Part shown: positions 1 through 11,653 of the stretch, piece by piece
Position numbering within the stretch: the first letter of the stretch is position 1
Layout of the letters: every line of letters begins with the position of its first letter
Program-made: the position numbers and the translations under genes
Notes under the pieces: model-generated
Database searches by the model: none
Told to the model about the DNA's origin: nothing
The model's input: only the letters and a program-made list of their open reading frames with translations
DNA from: Acidobacteriota bacterium
Lineage (GTDB): Bacteria > Acidobacteriota > Terriglobia > Acidiferrales > UBA7541
DNA: 64,000 nucleotides
Assembly (NCBI GenBank): GCA_003223215.1
Contig: QHYH01000091.1
Coordinates: forward strand, 154,926-218,925
Reading direction: 5' to 3'

Positions 1-499
1 TAGTGTACCAGTAGCTTTCGTAGCGCCGGCTCAGACGCTTTTTCTGTTTGGCGACCCAACCGGGTTTGGCCTGGACGCGTGCTTGGCCAATGGTGGCGAG
101 GACCGACTCTTTGCGTTTTCCTCCAGAATAAATGCGAAAGCCGGCGGTAACCGTATTCATAGAGAGTCCGACGTAGAGCTGCCCAGTTTCTCCGTTACCG
201 GGAGCGGGCACCGAGAATTTCAGGTACATCTGCGTTTTATAAGGCGTCTTGTCTTTTGCGAAGCGAATATCGCGGTTGATGCGCGAAAAATTCGACCCTG
301 TCCGGCCGGAAACACCGAACCGTGAGTCGAGTTCCAACATGGCGGGCGACAATTCCTCCAACAAGTGACGAAACGGCTCCACGACGGTGGCCTGATACCG
401 CTCGCGGTTCTCGTCCATCCAAGCCTTGCGGTTATTGTGGCCGAGTTCTTTGAAGAACCGGAACGTCTCGCTTCTGAAAACGCGTGTAAGCTTCGCCAT
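1..499 (-). CDS. DUF2461 family protein, C-terminus beyond window
   Basis: An open frame of 166 codons runs from an ATG, preceded by GAGGGA 11 nt upstream, to the window edge, so the C-terminus is missing. Two segments identify the DUF2461 (TIGR02453) family: the N-terminal NNRKAWMDENRERY, which matches the family pattern N-x-R-x-W followed by a basic stretch, and SRINRDIRFAKDKTPYKT around residues 75-92. The function of the family is unknown; members are soluble single-domain proteins of about 220 residues, so roughly 50 residues lie outside the window. It is divergent from the flavin-nucleotide protein next door, with about 147 bp between the starts. Family assignment is confident; no biochemical role can be given. 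Confidence 0.8.
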   Translation of the reverse strand, partial: MAKLTRVFRSETFRFFKELGHNNRKAWMDENRERYQATVVEPFRHLLEELSPAMLELDSRFGVSGRTGSNFSRINRDIRFAKDKTPYKTQMYLKFSVPAPGNGETGQLYVGLSMNTVTAGFRIYSGGKRKESVLATIGQARVQAKPGWVAKQKKRLSRRYESYWYT

Positions 500-646
500 G
501 TGCGCTTCGGTCCCTCGATCGGCAAAAGGAGCGGCGCACCATAGCCTACACCATTGCGAGGTGGGGTCAATTTGTCGCCTGTCGACCGCTGGGGGCATCC
601 GGATTGCCACTTGCCGCCATGCCCGCGCGCCGGTTAGTCTCGGTGC

Positions 647-1318
647 ATGAGCGACTCAACAACAAGCAACTTTGCGCCAACGGAAAAAACCAGGGTCCGC
701 CGCAAGCCAGAGCGCGCGAACTATGATCGCAGGCTGATCTACAGCATCCTGGACGAAGCTTTCGTTTGCCAAGTCGCGTTCATCGACAACGGCCTGCCCT
801 TTGTCGTACCGACCAATTACGTTCGCGTGGGTGACAAACTGTTCTTGCACGGGTCGACCGCCAGTCGGCTAATGAAGACGCTCGCGACCGGCGCCCCGTT
901 CTGCCTGAACGTCACCCTGCTCGATGGCATCGTCTGTGCCCCGAGCGCGACGGGGCACTCCGTCAATTACCGCTCCGTGATGGTGATGGGCAAGGCGGAA
1001 ATCGTCGAAGGAGAAGCCGCGAAGCTCGCCGCCATGCGTGACTTCGTTGAATATGTGATCCGCGGTCGTTGGACCACGGTACTTCCGCCCACGGAACAAG
1101 AATTGAAGGGCACCATGGTGCTCGCGGTTCCGCTCGTCGAGGCTTCCGCCAAGGTTCGCACGGGCTTCGCCGTGAACGAAGGTAACGATTACGTTGCGCC
1201 CGCGTGGACTGGCGTCATCCCCATGAAATGGGTGGCCGAACCGCCGGTCGCGGACCCACGCGGCAATCCTTGTGTCGCCCCGCCCGCGAATATCCAGCAC
1301 TATTCCCGGCCGCAATGA
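647..1318 (+). CDS. Pyridoxamine 5'-phosphate oxidase-like flavin-nucleotide-binding protein (NimA/COG3467 type)
   Basis: The 223-residue protein reads as a split beta-barrel flavin-binding protein of the NimA-like branch of the PNPOx superfamily. Visible landmarks are RRKPERANYDR at the N-terminus, the barrel strands with PFVVPTNYVRVGDKLFLHGS (residues about 48-67), and the RSVMVMGKAEIVEG strand in the middle. Such proteins bind FMN or a related flavin; some reduce nitroimidazoles, many have no known substrate. The length is normal for the family and the ATG is the first plausible start. It stands alone, divergent from the DUF2461 gene and convergent with map. The exact reaction cannot be inferred. 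Confidence 0.8.
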   Translation: MSDSTTSNFAPTEKTRVRRKPERANYDRRLIYSILDEAFVCQVAFIDNGLPFVVPTNYVRVGDKLFLHGSTASRLMKTLATGAPFCLNVTLLDGIVCAPSATGHSVNYRSVMVMGKAEIVEGEAAKLAAMRDFVEYVIRGRWTTVLPPTEQELKGTMVLAVPLVEASAKVRTGFAVNEGNDYVAPAWTGVIPMKWVAEPPVADPRGNPCVAPPANIQHYSRPQ

Positions 1319-1366
1319 GCGCCTCCCGCTTTCAAGCCAAGGGATGATTTGTTCTGCTTCCAGACC

Positions 1367-2104
1367 TCACGCGGCAGTGAGCAGGACGGGTTGGCCGCGC
1401 GTAATCACGAAGGTGTGCTCGTAGTGCGCGGAAAGACTGCCGTCGACGGTTCGATAGGTCCAGCGGTCTTGGTCAAGCGAGACCTGGCCGGTGCCCGCGG
1501 CAATAATCGGCTCAATGGTGATGACCAGCCCTTCGGTCAATTTGTGCTGTGCGGAAAAATCCGCGTAATTGGGCACCGACGGCGGTTCATGGATCGTGCG
1601 CCCTATGCCATGGCCGCCAAGTTCTTTGATGACGTGAAATCCGCGCCGCCGCACTTCGCGCTCGACGGCGCGCCCGATGTCTTTCGTGCGATTCCCCGAC
1701 CGCGCGGCGTCGAGCGCCTGCCGGAACGCGCGTTCGGCGCAACGCGCCAGTTCATGCGCTTGGCCTTTTGCCGGCGGCACCTCGACGCTCACTCCCGAAT
1801 CCGTATGGTAGCCGTCTTTCTCAGCCGTGAGATCGAGCTTGACCAGATCTCCGGGCTGGAGCACGCGCTCGCCGGGAATACCATGCACGTCGTTTACACT
1901 GATGCAAACATCACCCGGAAACCCGTAAACCATTGGCGGCGAGGAGCGCGCGCCGTGTTTTGCGAGCACGCGTGAACCAATCTCGCAAAGCTCCGCGGTT
2001 GTTATGGCAGGACGTACCGCCGCGGCCATCGCGCGCAGCGCTTTGCCAACGATCATCCCGCACGCACGCAGCTTTTCGAATTGTTCCGGGCTGCTGATGG
2101 ACAT
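1367..2104 (-). CDS. map: Methionine aminopeptidase type I (first copy)
   Basis: This 245-residue enzyme removes the initiator methionine from nascent proteins in the cytoplasm. All five metal ligands of the family are present: two Asp 11 residues apart in LDLTAEKDGYHTDSG, His in GGHGIGRTIHE, Glu in TIEPII and Glu in YEHTFVIT. The start has a GGGAG ribosome site. It follows the LysE-type exporter by 18 nt on the same strand, so the two are probably co-transcribed. A second, clearly different map lies in the ribosomal operon near 58.8 kb; that one is the likely housekeeping copy, and this one may be a specialised or backup enzyme (inference). Confidence 0.92.
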   Translation of the reverse strand: MSISSPEQFEKLRACGMIVGKALRAMAAAVRPAITTAELCEIGSRVLAKHGARSSPPMVYGFPGDVCISVNDVHGIPGERVLQPGDLVKLDLTAEKDGYHTDSGVSVEVPPAKGQAHELARCAERAFRQALDAARSGNRTKDIGRAVEREVRRRGFHVIKELGGHGIGRTIHEPPSVPNYADFSAQHKLTEGLVITIEPIIAAGTGQVSLDQDRWTYRTVDGSLSAHYEHTFVITRGQPVLLTAA

Positions 2105-2122
2105 CGAACTCCCTTCCCTTTT

Positions 2123-2761
2123 CTAGTTCGATCTTGCTCCGGAAAATGCCGACGCCAAGCCAAGCGCAATCAGGCCGCCGCCCGAGACATTACGCTGGAT
2201 GCGGCGCAGGCGCAAGCTTCCGCGAATGCTCTCGGCCACGGTCCCCGCAATCAACGCATAGGTCGAATCGCTGCACCAGCCCATCGCTGCGAACAGGATC
2301 CCCAGCTGCAGGATTTGCAGCGTGACGTGACCGCGCGCCGGATCGACAAATTGCGGCAAAAACGCCAGAAAAAAGAGGGCGGTTTTGGGATTGAGCAAAT
2401 TGACCAGGAAGCCTTGACCAAAAATTCGTGCTAAGCGGGTTTCGCCACCTCGCGCCGCCAGCAACTGCTGATCCCCGGTGCGCAGAGTTTTGATTCCCAA
2501 ATAAATCAGATAGCCCGCTCCCAAATACTTCACAAATTGAAAGGCCAGCGCGGAAGAAGCCAGCACCGCAGAAATTCCCAAGGCAGCGGCAACGACGTGG
2601 CACAGGGTTCCTGCCACGATGCCCAGGACGGAAACCAGACCAGCGGCACGCCCGTGTCCAATCGTCCGGCTGACAACGTAAGTTACCGCCGGACCGGGAA
2701 TCACCAAGAGAACGGCGGCGCCGGCGACAAACAGCAGGAGAGAAGAATGGCTGATCAGCAT
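2123..2761 (-). CDS. LysE/RhtB family amino-acid exporter
   Basis: A 212-residue membrane protein of the LysE translocator family, which exports amino acids such as lysine, threonine or homoserine. The N-terminus MLISHSSLLLFVAGAAVLL is followed by the family signature IPGPAVTYVVSRTIGHGR, and NLLNPKTALFFLAFLPQF marks the central conserved loop. About six hydrophobic segments are visible. The frame is open further upstream, but the chosen ATG has a GAGGA ribosome site and gives the normal family length and N-terminus. The map gene follows after 18 nt. The substrate cannot be told from sequence. Confidence 0.88.
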   Translation of the reverse strand: MLISHSSLLLFVAGAAVLLVIPGPAVTYVVSRTIGHGRAAGLVSVLGIVAGTLCHVVAAALGISAVLASSALAFQFVKYLGAGYLIYLGIKTLRTGDQQLLAARGGETRLARIFGQGFLVNLLNPKTALFFLAFLPQFVDPARGHVTLQILQLGILFAAMGWCSDSTYALIAGTVAESIRGSLRLRRIQRNVSGGGLIALGLASAFSGARSN

Positions 2762-2866
2762 GGGTGGTTCCTCGGGATGATGAATGACGGATCGAGATGG
2801 AATTCGGCTAGCACCGTTCGTTCCGCGGCTTTTCCATCGGCTACCTCGCCGCGCCGAAAAAGCCAT

Positions 2867-2880
2867 AGGGCTACGGCCCT
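2867..2880. repeat. Short GC-rich hairpin (weak member of a dispersed family)
   Basis: AGGGC and GCCCT pair across a 4-nt loop and are followed by GCGCTAC. It resembles the better hairpins near 3.2, 54.7 and 55.9 kb. It lies just past the 3' end of the FmdB gene. Weak on its own. Confidence 0.3.
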
Positions 2881-2910
2881 GCGCTACAAATTGGGGGAGC
2901 TTCACGGAGG

Positions 2911-3141
2911 TCAGTGGCAGGCACAACCCCCGCCGCAACAGCCACCGCCTCCGCCTGAGAATCCGGAGGATGATTTTGCCAATGCTCCGTTCGCGGAGCC
3001 ATTCCCCGCACTGAAAACGGAAAGCTGGATGGCATTGCGTTTGCTCGCGCATTTCGGGCAGCTGATCTCCTGCTGCTTGTTCAGGACAATCTTCTCGAAA
3101 TGCGTCTGGCAATCCTCACAAATGTATTCATAGATTGGCAT
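2911..3141 (-). CDS. FmdB family zinc-ribbon protein
   Basis: The protein has 76 residues. It begins with the canonical MPIYEYICEDCQ, and a second CPKC pair completes a CxxC...CxxC zinc ribbon in the first 40 residues. The tail is a Gly/Cys-rich segment (GGGGGCCGGGCACH) typical of FmdB-like putative regulators. The ATG at MPIYEY was preferred over a start four codons upstream because it has GAGGT nine bases before it. Function is poorly known; the name comes from a protein encoded near formamidase in Methylophilus. The lysE gene lies about 150 nt downstream on the same strand. Confidence 0.88.
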   Translation of the reverse strand: MPIYEYICEDCQTHFEKIVLNKQQEISCPKCASKRNAIQLSVFSAGNGSANGALAKSSSGFSGGGGGCCGGGCACH

Positions 3142-3212
3142 TTCAGACCTCAATCTGATCGGTTCTTATTATAGCAGTCCCATCACAACGGGCGACTTGA
3201 CGACACCAAAGC

Positions 3213-3240
3213 AACGGCCCTGGCTAAAGCCAGGGCCGTT
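3213..3240. terminator. Perfect 12-bp hairpin with TAAA loop, downstream of the radical SAM gene
   Basis: AACGGCCCTGGC and GCCAGGGCCGTT form a perfect 12-bp stem around the loop TAAA. In the minus direction the hairpin is followed by GCTTTGG, a poor U-tract, so it may be a weak terminator for the radical SAM gene that ends 28 nt before it. It could equally be a dispersed extragenic palindrome. The CTAAAG core recurs in other spacers here. Confidence 0.55.
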
Positions 3241-3267
3241 GGAGTCTGCGGAGGTGGCAGGATGCGG

Positions 3268-5466
<2,199 letters not shown>

Positions 5467-5816
5467 AAACCTCTATCCCCCTCTTTCGAAAGTTGCCCAA
5501 ACTAAACCTTGAGAATTTTGAGCCCACTCAATCGTTGGACGTTTAGCCCAAACGACTGCCCCCGGGCTCACGGTTGAATGCTTGAAACACGGACGCCAGG
5601 AATGTCCAGTAAGTCTTTGGACACCTATAGCTTGCCTGTTATCGGGGAGGGAGGCTAGCAGGTTGCGCCGAACGGTCGGAATTGGAGGTTAAATGGTATT
5701 CAGGAGCAGCTTAACGGTCATTTCCTCTACCGCCAAATAGGGTTTATGCCTGGCGCCAAGCGGGCGAGTTTCTCTCTCCCCGGGCACTTCCACGGCGGAA
5801 TGGCGTCAGGGAATTC
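5467..5816. other. Intergenic stretch upstream of the radical SAM gene
   Basis: No gene is seen in this 350-bp spacer between two minus-strand genes. It should hold the promoter and leader of the radical SAM gene. No convincing -35/-10 pair was found; the one notable element is the inverted repeat listed separately. Confidence 0.5.
5603..5623. promoter_or_regulatory. Inverted repeat TGTCCA-N9-TGGACA, possible operator
   Basis: A 21-bp dyad with perfect 6-bp arms lies about 140 bp upstream of the radical SAM start. The geometry suits a dimeric repressor or activator. There is no other evidence, and dyads of this size occur by chance. Confidence 0.3.
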
Positions 5817-6893
5817 CTATTCGTTCAGGATGGGACGCAGCACGGCGATGGCGAAGTGCGCGAGGTTGGAAGCTCCTTCGTCAAGTTGAAGCCACCTGAC
5901 CACGCAATGATCGGCAAGATATTTCGCCACTCGCGCCTCCGGGATTCCCAGGTGCTCTGCGAGCCCGGGCTTGATCGAGTCCGTGCCGCGACGGTGGCCG
6001 CCTCGCAGGAGGTTGCCCACGGCAATCCGCAATGTTTGGCAAACCTCCACGTAGTAATACGTCGTCAAGTCAGAATCCGTGAGAACGCTTACGCCTGGTC
6101 CGGCAGGCGCGCGGTCGGCATCGCTAAGTTTCGCGGGAGGACAGGCAAGCAAGCGGCGGAACTGCATTTCGAGCAAGGAAAGCCGGGAGGAGAGTCCGGG
6201 GTCCCCGTAGCGGCCTTTGAGGCTCGGCTCCGCGGTATCTCCCAGCGAGTCCAGGGGCAAGCCTTGCGTTGCCTGGCTGAACATCATTCGCGGAGAAGCG
6301 GCTTCCTCCGGCGCCTCCACAGCCTCCGCGGGTGTTTCCGCCGGTTCTTGTGTCTTCCGTGTGTGATCCTTGACCTGGCCCGCAGACCCGTTTGCTGCGT
6401 GCGCTGTTCGGCGGTTTCTTCCGCCGCGGCGCCCGCGACGACGGCGCTTTCCTTCGGTTTGCGGCGCGGGGCTGGCCTCGGGCTGGCTGGCCTCTTGAAT
6501 TTCGCTGCTGAGCGCTACCGCCGATTCCAGTGCTTCCGGATTTTGCTCCATCGGCAGTTGCTTTTCTTCTGAGCCTGGTGAGGACGGCGTCAAATGAGAC
6601 GGCTCTTCGGAGTCGAGGACTCCTTCCGTCGTAGCCTCTCGAGGACTCCCGCCCAGACGTACGGCAGCTTCCTCGGCTTTGCTTTTCCACTCGGCGCGCC
6701 GGAATCGTGCCGCGGCGGTCGAGTACCATTTGGCGGCATCAGAGTTCTGCCCCGAATTCTCGAACAGCTTCGCAAGTTCGAACGCCACCATGGCGTCGCT
6801 GGTTTTTTCGTAGAGATTCGCGAGCTGTCCCAGCGGATCCTTGCCTGACCGCGCGCGGCGGATGCGCGCAGTAATCTGTTTCCAATCAGCCAT
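5817..6893 (-). CDS. Conserved hypothetical protein, TPR-like N-terminus and Arg/Gly-rich linker
   Basis: This 358-residue protein matches no family I recognise. Residues 20-80 are helical and alanine-rich and read like one or two TPR-type hairpins (AFELAKLFENSG, DAAKWYSTAAARFRRAEW). Residues 85-145 are acidic and Ser/Pro/Glu-rich. A very basic patch, KRRRRGRRGGRNRR (149-162), recalls RGG-type RNA-binding tracts. The last 110 residues look like a folded helical domain ending ALRPILNE-like (VLRPILNE). No signal peptide or membrane segment is seen, so it is probably cytoplasmic. It lies downstream of the 16S rRNA terminator on the same strand. An RNA-related role is a guess from the basic patch only. 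Confidence 0.7.
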   Translation of the reverse strand: MADWKQITARIRRARSGKDPLGQLANLYEKTSDAMVAFELAKLFENSGQNSDAAKWYSTAAARFRRAEWKSKAEEAAVRLGGSPREATTEGVLDSEEPSHLTPSSPGSEEKQLPMEQNPEALESAVALSSEIQEASQPEASPAPQTEGKRRRRGRRGGRNRRTAHAANGSAGQVKDHTRKTQEPAETPAEAVEAPEEAASPRMMFSQATQGLPLDSLGDTAEPSLKGRYGDPGLSSRLSLLEMQFRRLLACPPAKLSDADRAPAGPGVSVLTDSDLTTYYYVEVCQTLRIAVGNLLRGGHRRGTDSIKPGLAEHLGIPEARVAKYLADHCVVRWLQLDEGASNLAHFAIAVLRPILNE

Positions 6894-7118
6894 ATTCTGA
6901 CTGCATTGTATCAGCGGATGACCTTGACAGCCAAGAAACCCCTACAAACCACGTCAGGCGATCGTAGGAAACAGATCGGAAGCGATCTTCTCTGTGACCC
7001 GATCCATTCGAATGCTTCGAACCCGCAGGATTTGCCTGCGGCATCCTTGTTGGCTACCTCAGGTTGCTGCCGGACCGACACCTCTACCTCCTGGCTGATA
7101 AACCTGCTCGGCACGCAC
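6894..7118. other. Spacer between the rRNA terminator and the hypothetical gene
   Basis: No gene is supported here. A stretch near 7014-7043 contains TTCGAACCCGC and a 7-bp hairpin reminiscent of a tRNA T-arm, but no acceptor or anticodon arm can be built around it. Confidence 0.5.
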
Positions 7119-7149
7119 GAAAAAGGGCCGCTGATCTCTCAGCGGCCCT
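7119..7149 (-). terminator. Rho-independent terminator of the 16S rRNA unit
   Basis: On the minus strand AGGGCCGCTGA pairs with TCAGCGGCCCT around a 4-nt loop (11-bp stem) and is followed by TTTTT. It lies about 250 nt past the mature 16S 3' end, with no tRNA or 23S gene in between. This indicates that the transcript ends with 16S alone. Confidence 0.88.
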
Positions 7150-7401
7150 CGCGCTTCTAATTTTTGCTCTTATGCCAACCGATAGCGATCTGCCAGAACC
7201 TGTCGAATCTTCCGCGACTTCAGCCGAAGCCAAAGAAGGGTAGCGAGTCATTCGCGCGGGCAAACAAGGCCGTGAGACCTTGGATGCCTTCCCCGCTTGC
7301 ATCCTTCAGCCCGCCTGCGGCAAACAGGCAAAGCCTCCGGGCAAACCGGAGTTGCCGGCATCTCCCGCACACCTTAGCGGGTTCCGCCAGCGTTATCTTT
7401 A

Positions 7402-8931
<1,530 letters not shown>

Positions 8932-8938
8932 ACCTGTC

Positions 8939-8989
8939 GCTTGAGCATAAAAAAGCCCCGAATTTCTTCGGAGCCAGCCTTGCTCAAGC
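8939..8989 (-). promoter_or_regulatory. Nested leader hairpin with U-tract just before 16S
   Basis: In transcript sense, an 8-bp outer stem (GCTTGAGC/GCTCAAGC) encloses an inner hairpin with a GAAA loop. The inner stem GCTCCGAA/TTCGGGGC has one G-U pair and is followed at once by TTTTTT. The inner part has the form of an intrinsic terminator, placed about 20 nt before the mature 16S 5' end and after boxA. It may be an attenuator overridden by antitermination, or a processing structure. Confidence 0.65.
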
Positions 8990-9071
8990 AAATTGTTGAT
9001 CGCTCGAATTACTCAAGCCATCCGCGCTCGAAAACCCGGATGGTTTCGAACAGATTCTGGCACATCGTATC

Positions 9072-9087
9072 GGTTGTCAAAGAGCGA
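9072..9087 (-). promoter_or_regulatory. boxA-like antitermination site in the rRNA leader
   Basis: The minus strand reads GCTCTTTGACAA, one mismatch from the classical rRNA boxA core GCTCTTTAACAA. It lies between the promoter and the 16S gene, where NusB/S10 antitermination complexes load. Position and sequence agree; binding is inferred. Confidence 0.7.
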
Positions 9088-9128
9088 TAGCCCCCCTGTC
9101 CAGCAGAAAGGCACCTCGAAACCCAACG

Positions 9129-9157
9129 AGTATGGCAAACTCGCACCTTCTTGTCAA
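9129..9157 (-). promoter_or_regulatory. Sigma-70 type promoter of the 16S rRNA unit
   Basis: The minus strand has TTGACA, a 17-bp spacer and CATACT (4 of 6 to TATAAT). Transcription would start near 9121 and give a leader of about 190 nt holding boxA and the nested hairpin. The exact -35, ideal spacing and location make this the best promoter in the window. Confidence 0.75.
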
Positions 9158-9232
9158 CACCGTTTCACCCATCTTTCCGCGTTTTCCACAGGCTTCCTCA
9201 GGCGTCGCGGGCGGGGATCGAAGACCTCTGAT

Positions 9233-10025
9233 TCAACCCACTTGAACGGCAAGCATGGAAATGGATCCCCCGTCTACGCCCTCCACGGGAAAGGTGACGG
9301 GCTCCGATGCCGTTCGCGTACCGATGACATACAGTAGCGGCAGATAATGGTCCGGCGTAGGCGCAGCCAATCTAGCCTCGCTACCAAGCTTGTTTTGATA
9401 GTCAACCAGGGGCTGATGCTCCCCGGCAAGCAGCAGCTCGCGCACTCTTTTCTCGAACGAAACGGTCCATTCGTACGGTTCCTGCGGGTGGCGTCCCCAG
9501 GCATACGCGTGCAGACGGTGAACAACGTTTCCACTCCCCGTGATCAGGACGCCCTCCTCGCGCAGCGATGCGAGCCGTTGGCCAATCTCGTGGTGGAAGG
9601 ATGGCGGTTGCGTTTCGTCAATGCTCAGTTGCACGATGGGAACCTCACCCTTTGGATAAACGGTGGCGGAGCACCGCCCAAGCGCCATGGTCGAGCCCCC
9701 AGCGTTCGTCAAGTCGCACCGGCAGCGGAGCCAGCAACTGCTGAATGCGATGCGCCAGTTCCGGGTCACCGGGCGCAGGATACTGCACGTGGTAAAGCTC
9801 TCGGGGAAAACCTCCGAAGTCGTGGATGGTTTTCGGCCGGGTGCTCACGGTGACGGCGGCATCTTGGATGTACCAATGCGCCGACACGCAGACGATAGCT
9901 TTCGGACGCGGCAGTTTCGCCCCCAACTTGTCCCACGCTTCAGTGTAGGGATTTTGCAGCAGCGCATTCATGGGATTCCCATGCCCAAAGAAAACCGCTG
10001 GCATTCGCATCGACATGGTTCCCAC
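9233..10025 (-). pseudogene. ygiD: LigB/YgiD-type extradiol dioxygenase with a one-base frameshift
   Basis: The gene encodes a 4,5-DOPA extradiol dioxygenase-like enzyme (class III, LigB fold, one catalytic metal), but in two overlapping frames. The upstream frame gives MPAVFFGHGNPMNALL, SAHWYIQDAAV, DFGGFPRELYHVQYPAPGDP and WGLDHGAWAVLRH, then goes out of register. The other frame resumes at VYPKGEVPIVQLSID and continues through LITGSGNVVH, PTPDHYLPLLYV and the terminal GGSISMLAVQVG. Joined, the protein is full length with all expected His ligands. An extra G in the run at 9662-9663 explains the break. Everything else is conserved, so this is either a very recent mutation or a sequencing/assembly error. 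Confidence 0.85.
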
Positions 10026-10147
10026 CGTTCCGCCTTAGCCGGAGGCCTTCGGCGCGGGGTGTATTATATCCGGCAGGTCGAGAAGCGGCCACTTGCGTTT
10101 CACACGCTTGAGTTTTAGGTGCGCGGCCGCTAGCGTGACGGGAAGGG

Positions 10148-11653
10148 GTGCGGAATTTTTCGGCCGTGCGATCTTCTTTGAGTAGCCAACTGCTACGAAA
10201 CCTTGAGGAGCAGAGCTTTGTGCGCCCGGGTGATCGTGTGGGCGTAGCCGTGTCGGGCGGAGCAGATTCCGTGGCGCTACTGCTCTTGCTGCTGGAGTTG
10301 CGCAGCAAGCTTGGGATCGTTCTGAGCGTCGTGCACTTCAACCACAAATTGCGGGGAAGGGCTTCCGACGCCGACGAAGAGTTTGTCGCCAGCCTTGCCG
10401 CCAAGTACAAATTGGAATTTCATTCCTCTTCCGCGGACATCGCCAAGAAGGCCAAGAAAGAACGAGCCAATCTCGAAGACGCGGCGCGCCGCGCCCGCCA
10501 CGACTACTTCCGCTCGCTCGCCGATGCAGGAGCCTGCACCCGCATCGCCGTCGCCCATACTGCGGACGATCAGGCCGAAACGGTGCTCGCCCACCTTCTT
10601 CGCGGAACCGGGCTCGCCGGGCTTGGCGGCATTCATCCCCTCTCGGGCCCCATTTTTCGCCCGCTTTTGCCTGTCCGTCGGGCTGCACTGCGGACCTACC
10701 TTCGCCGCAAGAAACAGGGCTGGCGCGAAGATGCAACAAATCGCGACACCAGGCGCATGCGCGCACGCATTCGAAAAAAGTTACTCCCTCTGCTGGAGAA
10801 GCAATTTCAGCCTGCTGTCGTCGAACATTTGGCGAGTCTGGCGAATCTGGCCCGCGAGGATGAAGCTTTTCTTGACGCTTTGCTGGAACAACGGATGGCA
10901 GCCGCGGTTCCCGAACGTGAGGGCGAGGTGCACCTTGCGCTCGCTGATTTGCTCGCCGCACGGGCAAAAAACGGATTCAGCACCGGGTCCCGAGAGAGCA
11001 CGGAGTACTCCGAGCAGAACCACGGTTCCGCGGCGATGGGCAAACGCATGGTGCGCGGCATCGTCGAGCGCCTGAAGAAACGAAGCGGGCAGTTGAGTGC
11101 GAGCCACGTTGAGGCCGTGCTCGAACTGGCCCGAGGCGGACGGAACGGAAGCTCGCTTTCTCTGCCGGGCGGCATCGAAGTGCGAAAGGACCGGGAAGCG
11201 CTCGTGTTTCGCGCGATGCGAAATGCGGAAACGAATCGCGCTGCGAACCCGCCTCGCGAGTTCTCGTATGACATCGATTTGTCACGCGGCGCGCAGGACG
11301 TACGAGTTCCGGAGCTGGGTTGTGTCTTCCGATTCAGGGTGATTGACTGGCCTTCTGAGGGGGAGGAAAATAAGAACAGGGAGATGGTCCTGGACCCCGA
11401 GCGGCTGCGTTCACCCCTAGTCCTGCGCAACTGGCGTGCCGGAGACCGGTTACGCCCCTCCGGCCATCAAAACGCCCACAAGCTGAAGCGCTTACTGAAC
11501 GAAAAGCACATCAGCCGCTGGGAGCGGGAGGGCTGGCCAGTGTTGACGAGTGGGGGAGTTCTGGTTTGGGCCCGGGGCTTTGCGGTGGCGACTGATTTTG
11601 CAGCCGATGAGAGAACTCGTTCCGGGATCGTGATTGCTGAGGAAAAGCTTTGA
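10148..11653 (+). CDS. tilS: tRNA(Ile)-lysidine synthase
   Basis: This enzyme modifies C34 of the tRNA-Ile CAU anticodon to lysidine with ATP and lysine, allowing AUA decoding. The PP-loop SGGADS sits at residues 36-41, followed by VVHFNHKLRG and the AHTADDQAETVLAHLLRGTG block. ATNRDTRRMRARIRKKLLP links to the C-terminal domains. The C-terminal TilS substrate-binding domain is visible (NWRAGDRLRPSGH, KLKRLLNEKHISRWER). At 501 residues it is normal to slightly long. The start is a GTG; another GTG six codons on is also possible. ftsH follows about 410 nt downstream, a common bacterial neighbour pair. Confidence 0.92.
   Translation: MRNFSAVRSSLSSQLLRNLEEQSFVRPGDRVGVAVSGGADSVALLLLLLELRSKLGIVLSVVHFNHKLRGRASDADEEFVASLAAKYKLEFHSSSADIAKKAKKERANLEDAARRARHDYFRSLADAGACTRIAVAHTADDQAETVLAHLLRGTGLAGLGGIHPLSGPIFRPLLPVRRAALRTYLRRKKQGWREDATNRDTRRMRARIRKKLLPLLEKQFQPAVVEHLASLANLAREDEAFLDALLEQRMAAAVPEREGEVHLALADLLAARAKNGFSTGSRESTEYSEQNHGSAAMGKRMVRGIVERLKKRSGQLSASHVEAVLELARGGRNGSSLSLPGGIEVRKDREALVFRAMRNAETNRAANPPREFSYDIDLSRGAQDVRVPELGCVFRFRVIDWPSEGEENKNREMVLDPERLRSPLVLRNWRAGDRLRPSGHQNAHKLKRLLNEKHISRWEREGWPVLTSGGVLVWARGFAVATDFAADERTRSGIVIAEEKL

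Noticed and set aside
7000-7045. tRNA-like T-arm text near the rRNA terminator
   Set aside because: TTCGAACC-like sequence and one 7-bp hairpin are present, but no acceptor, D or anticodon arm can be folded around it.
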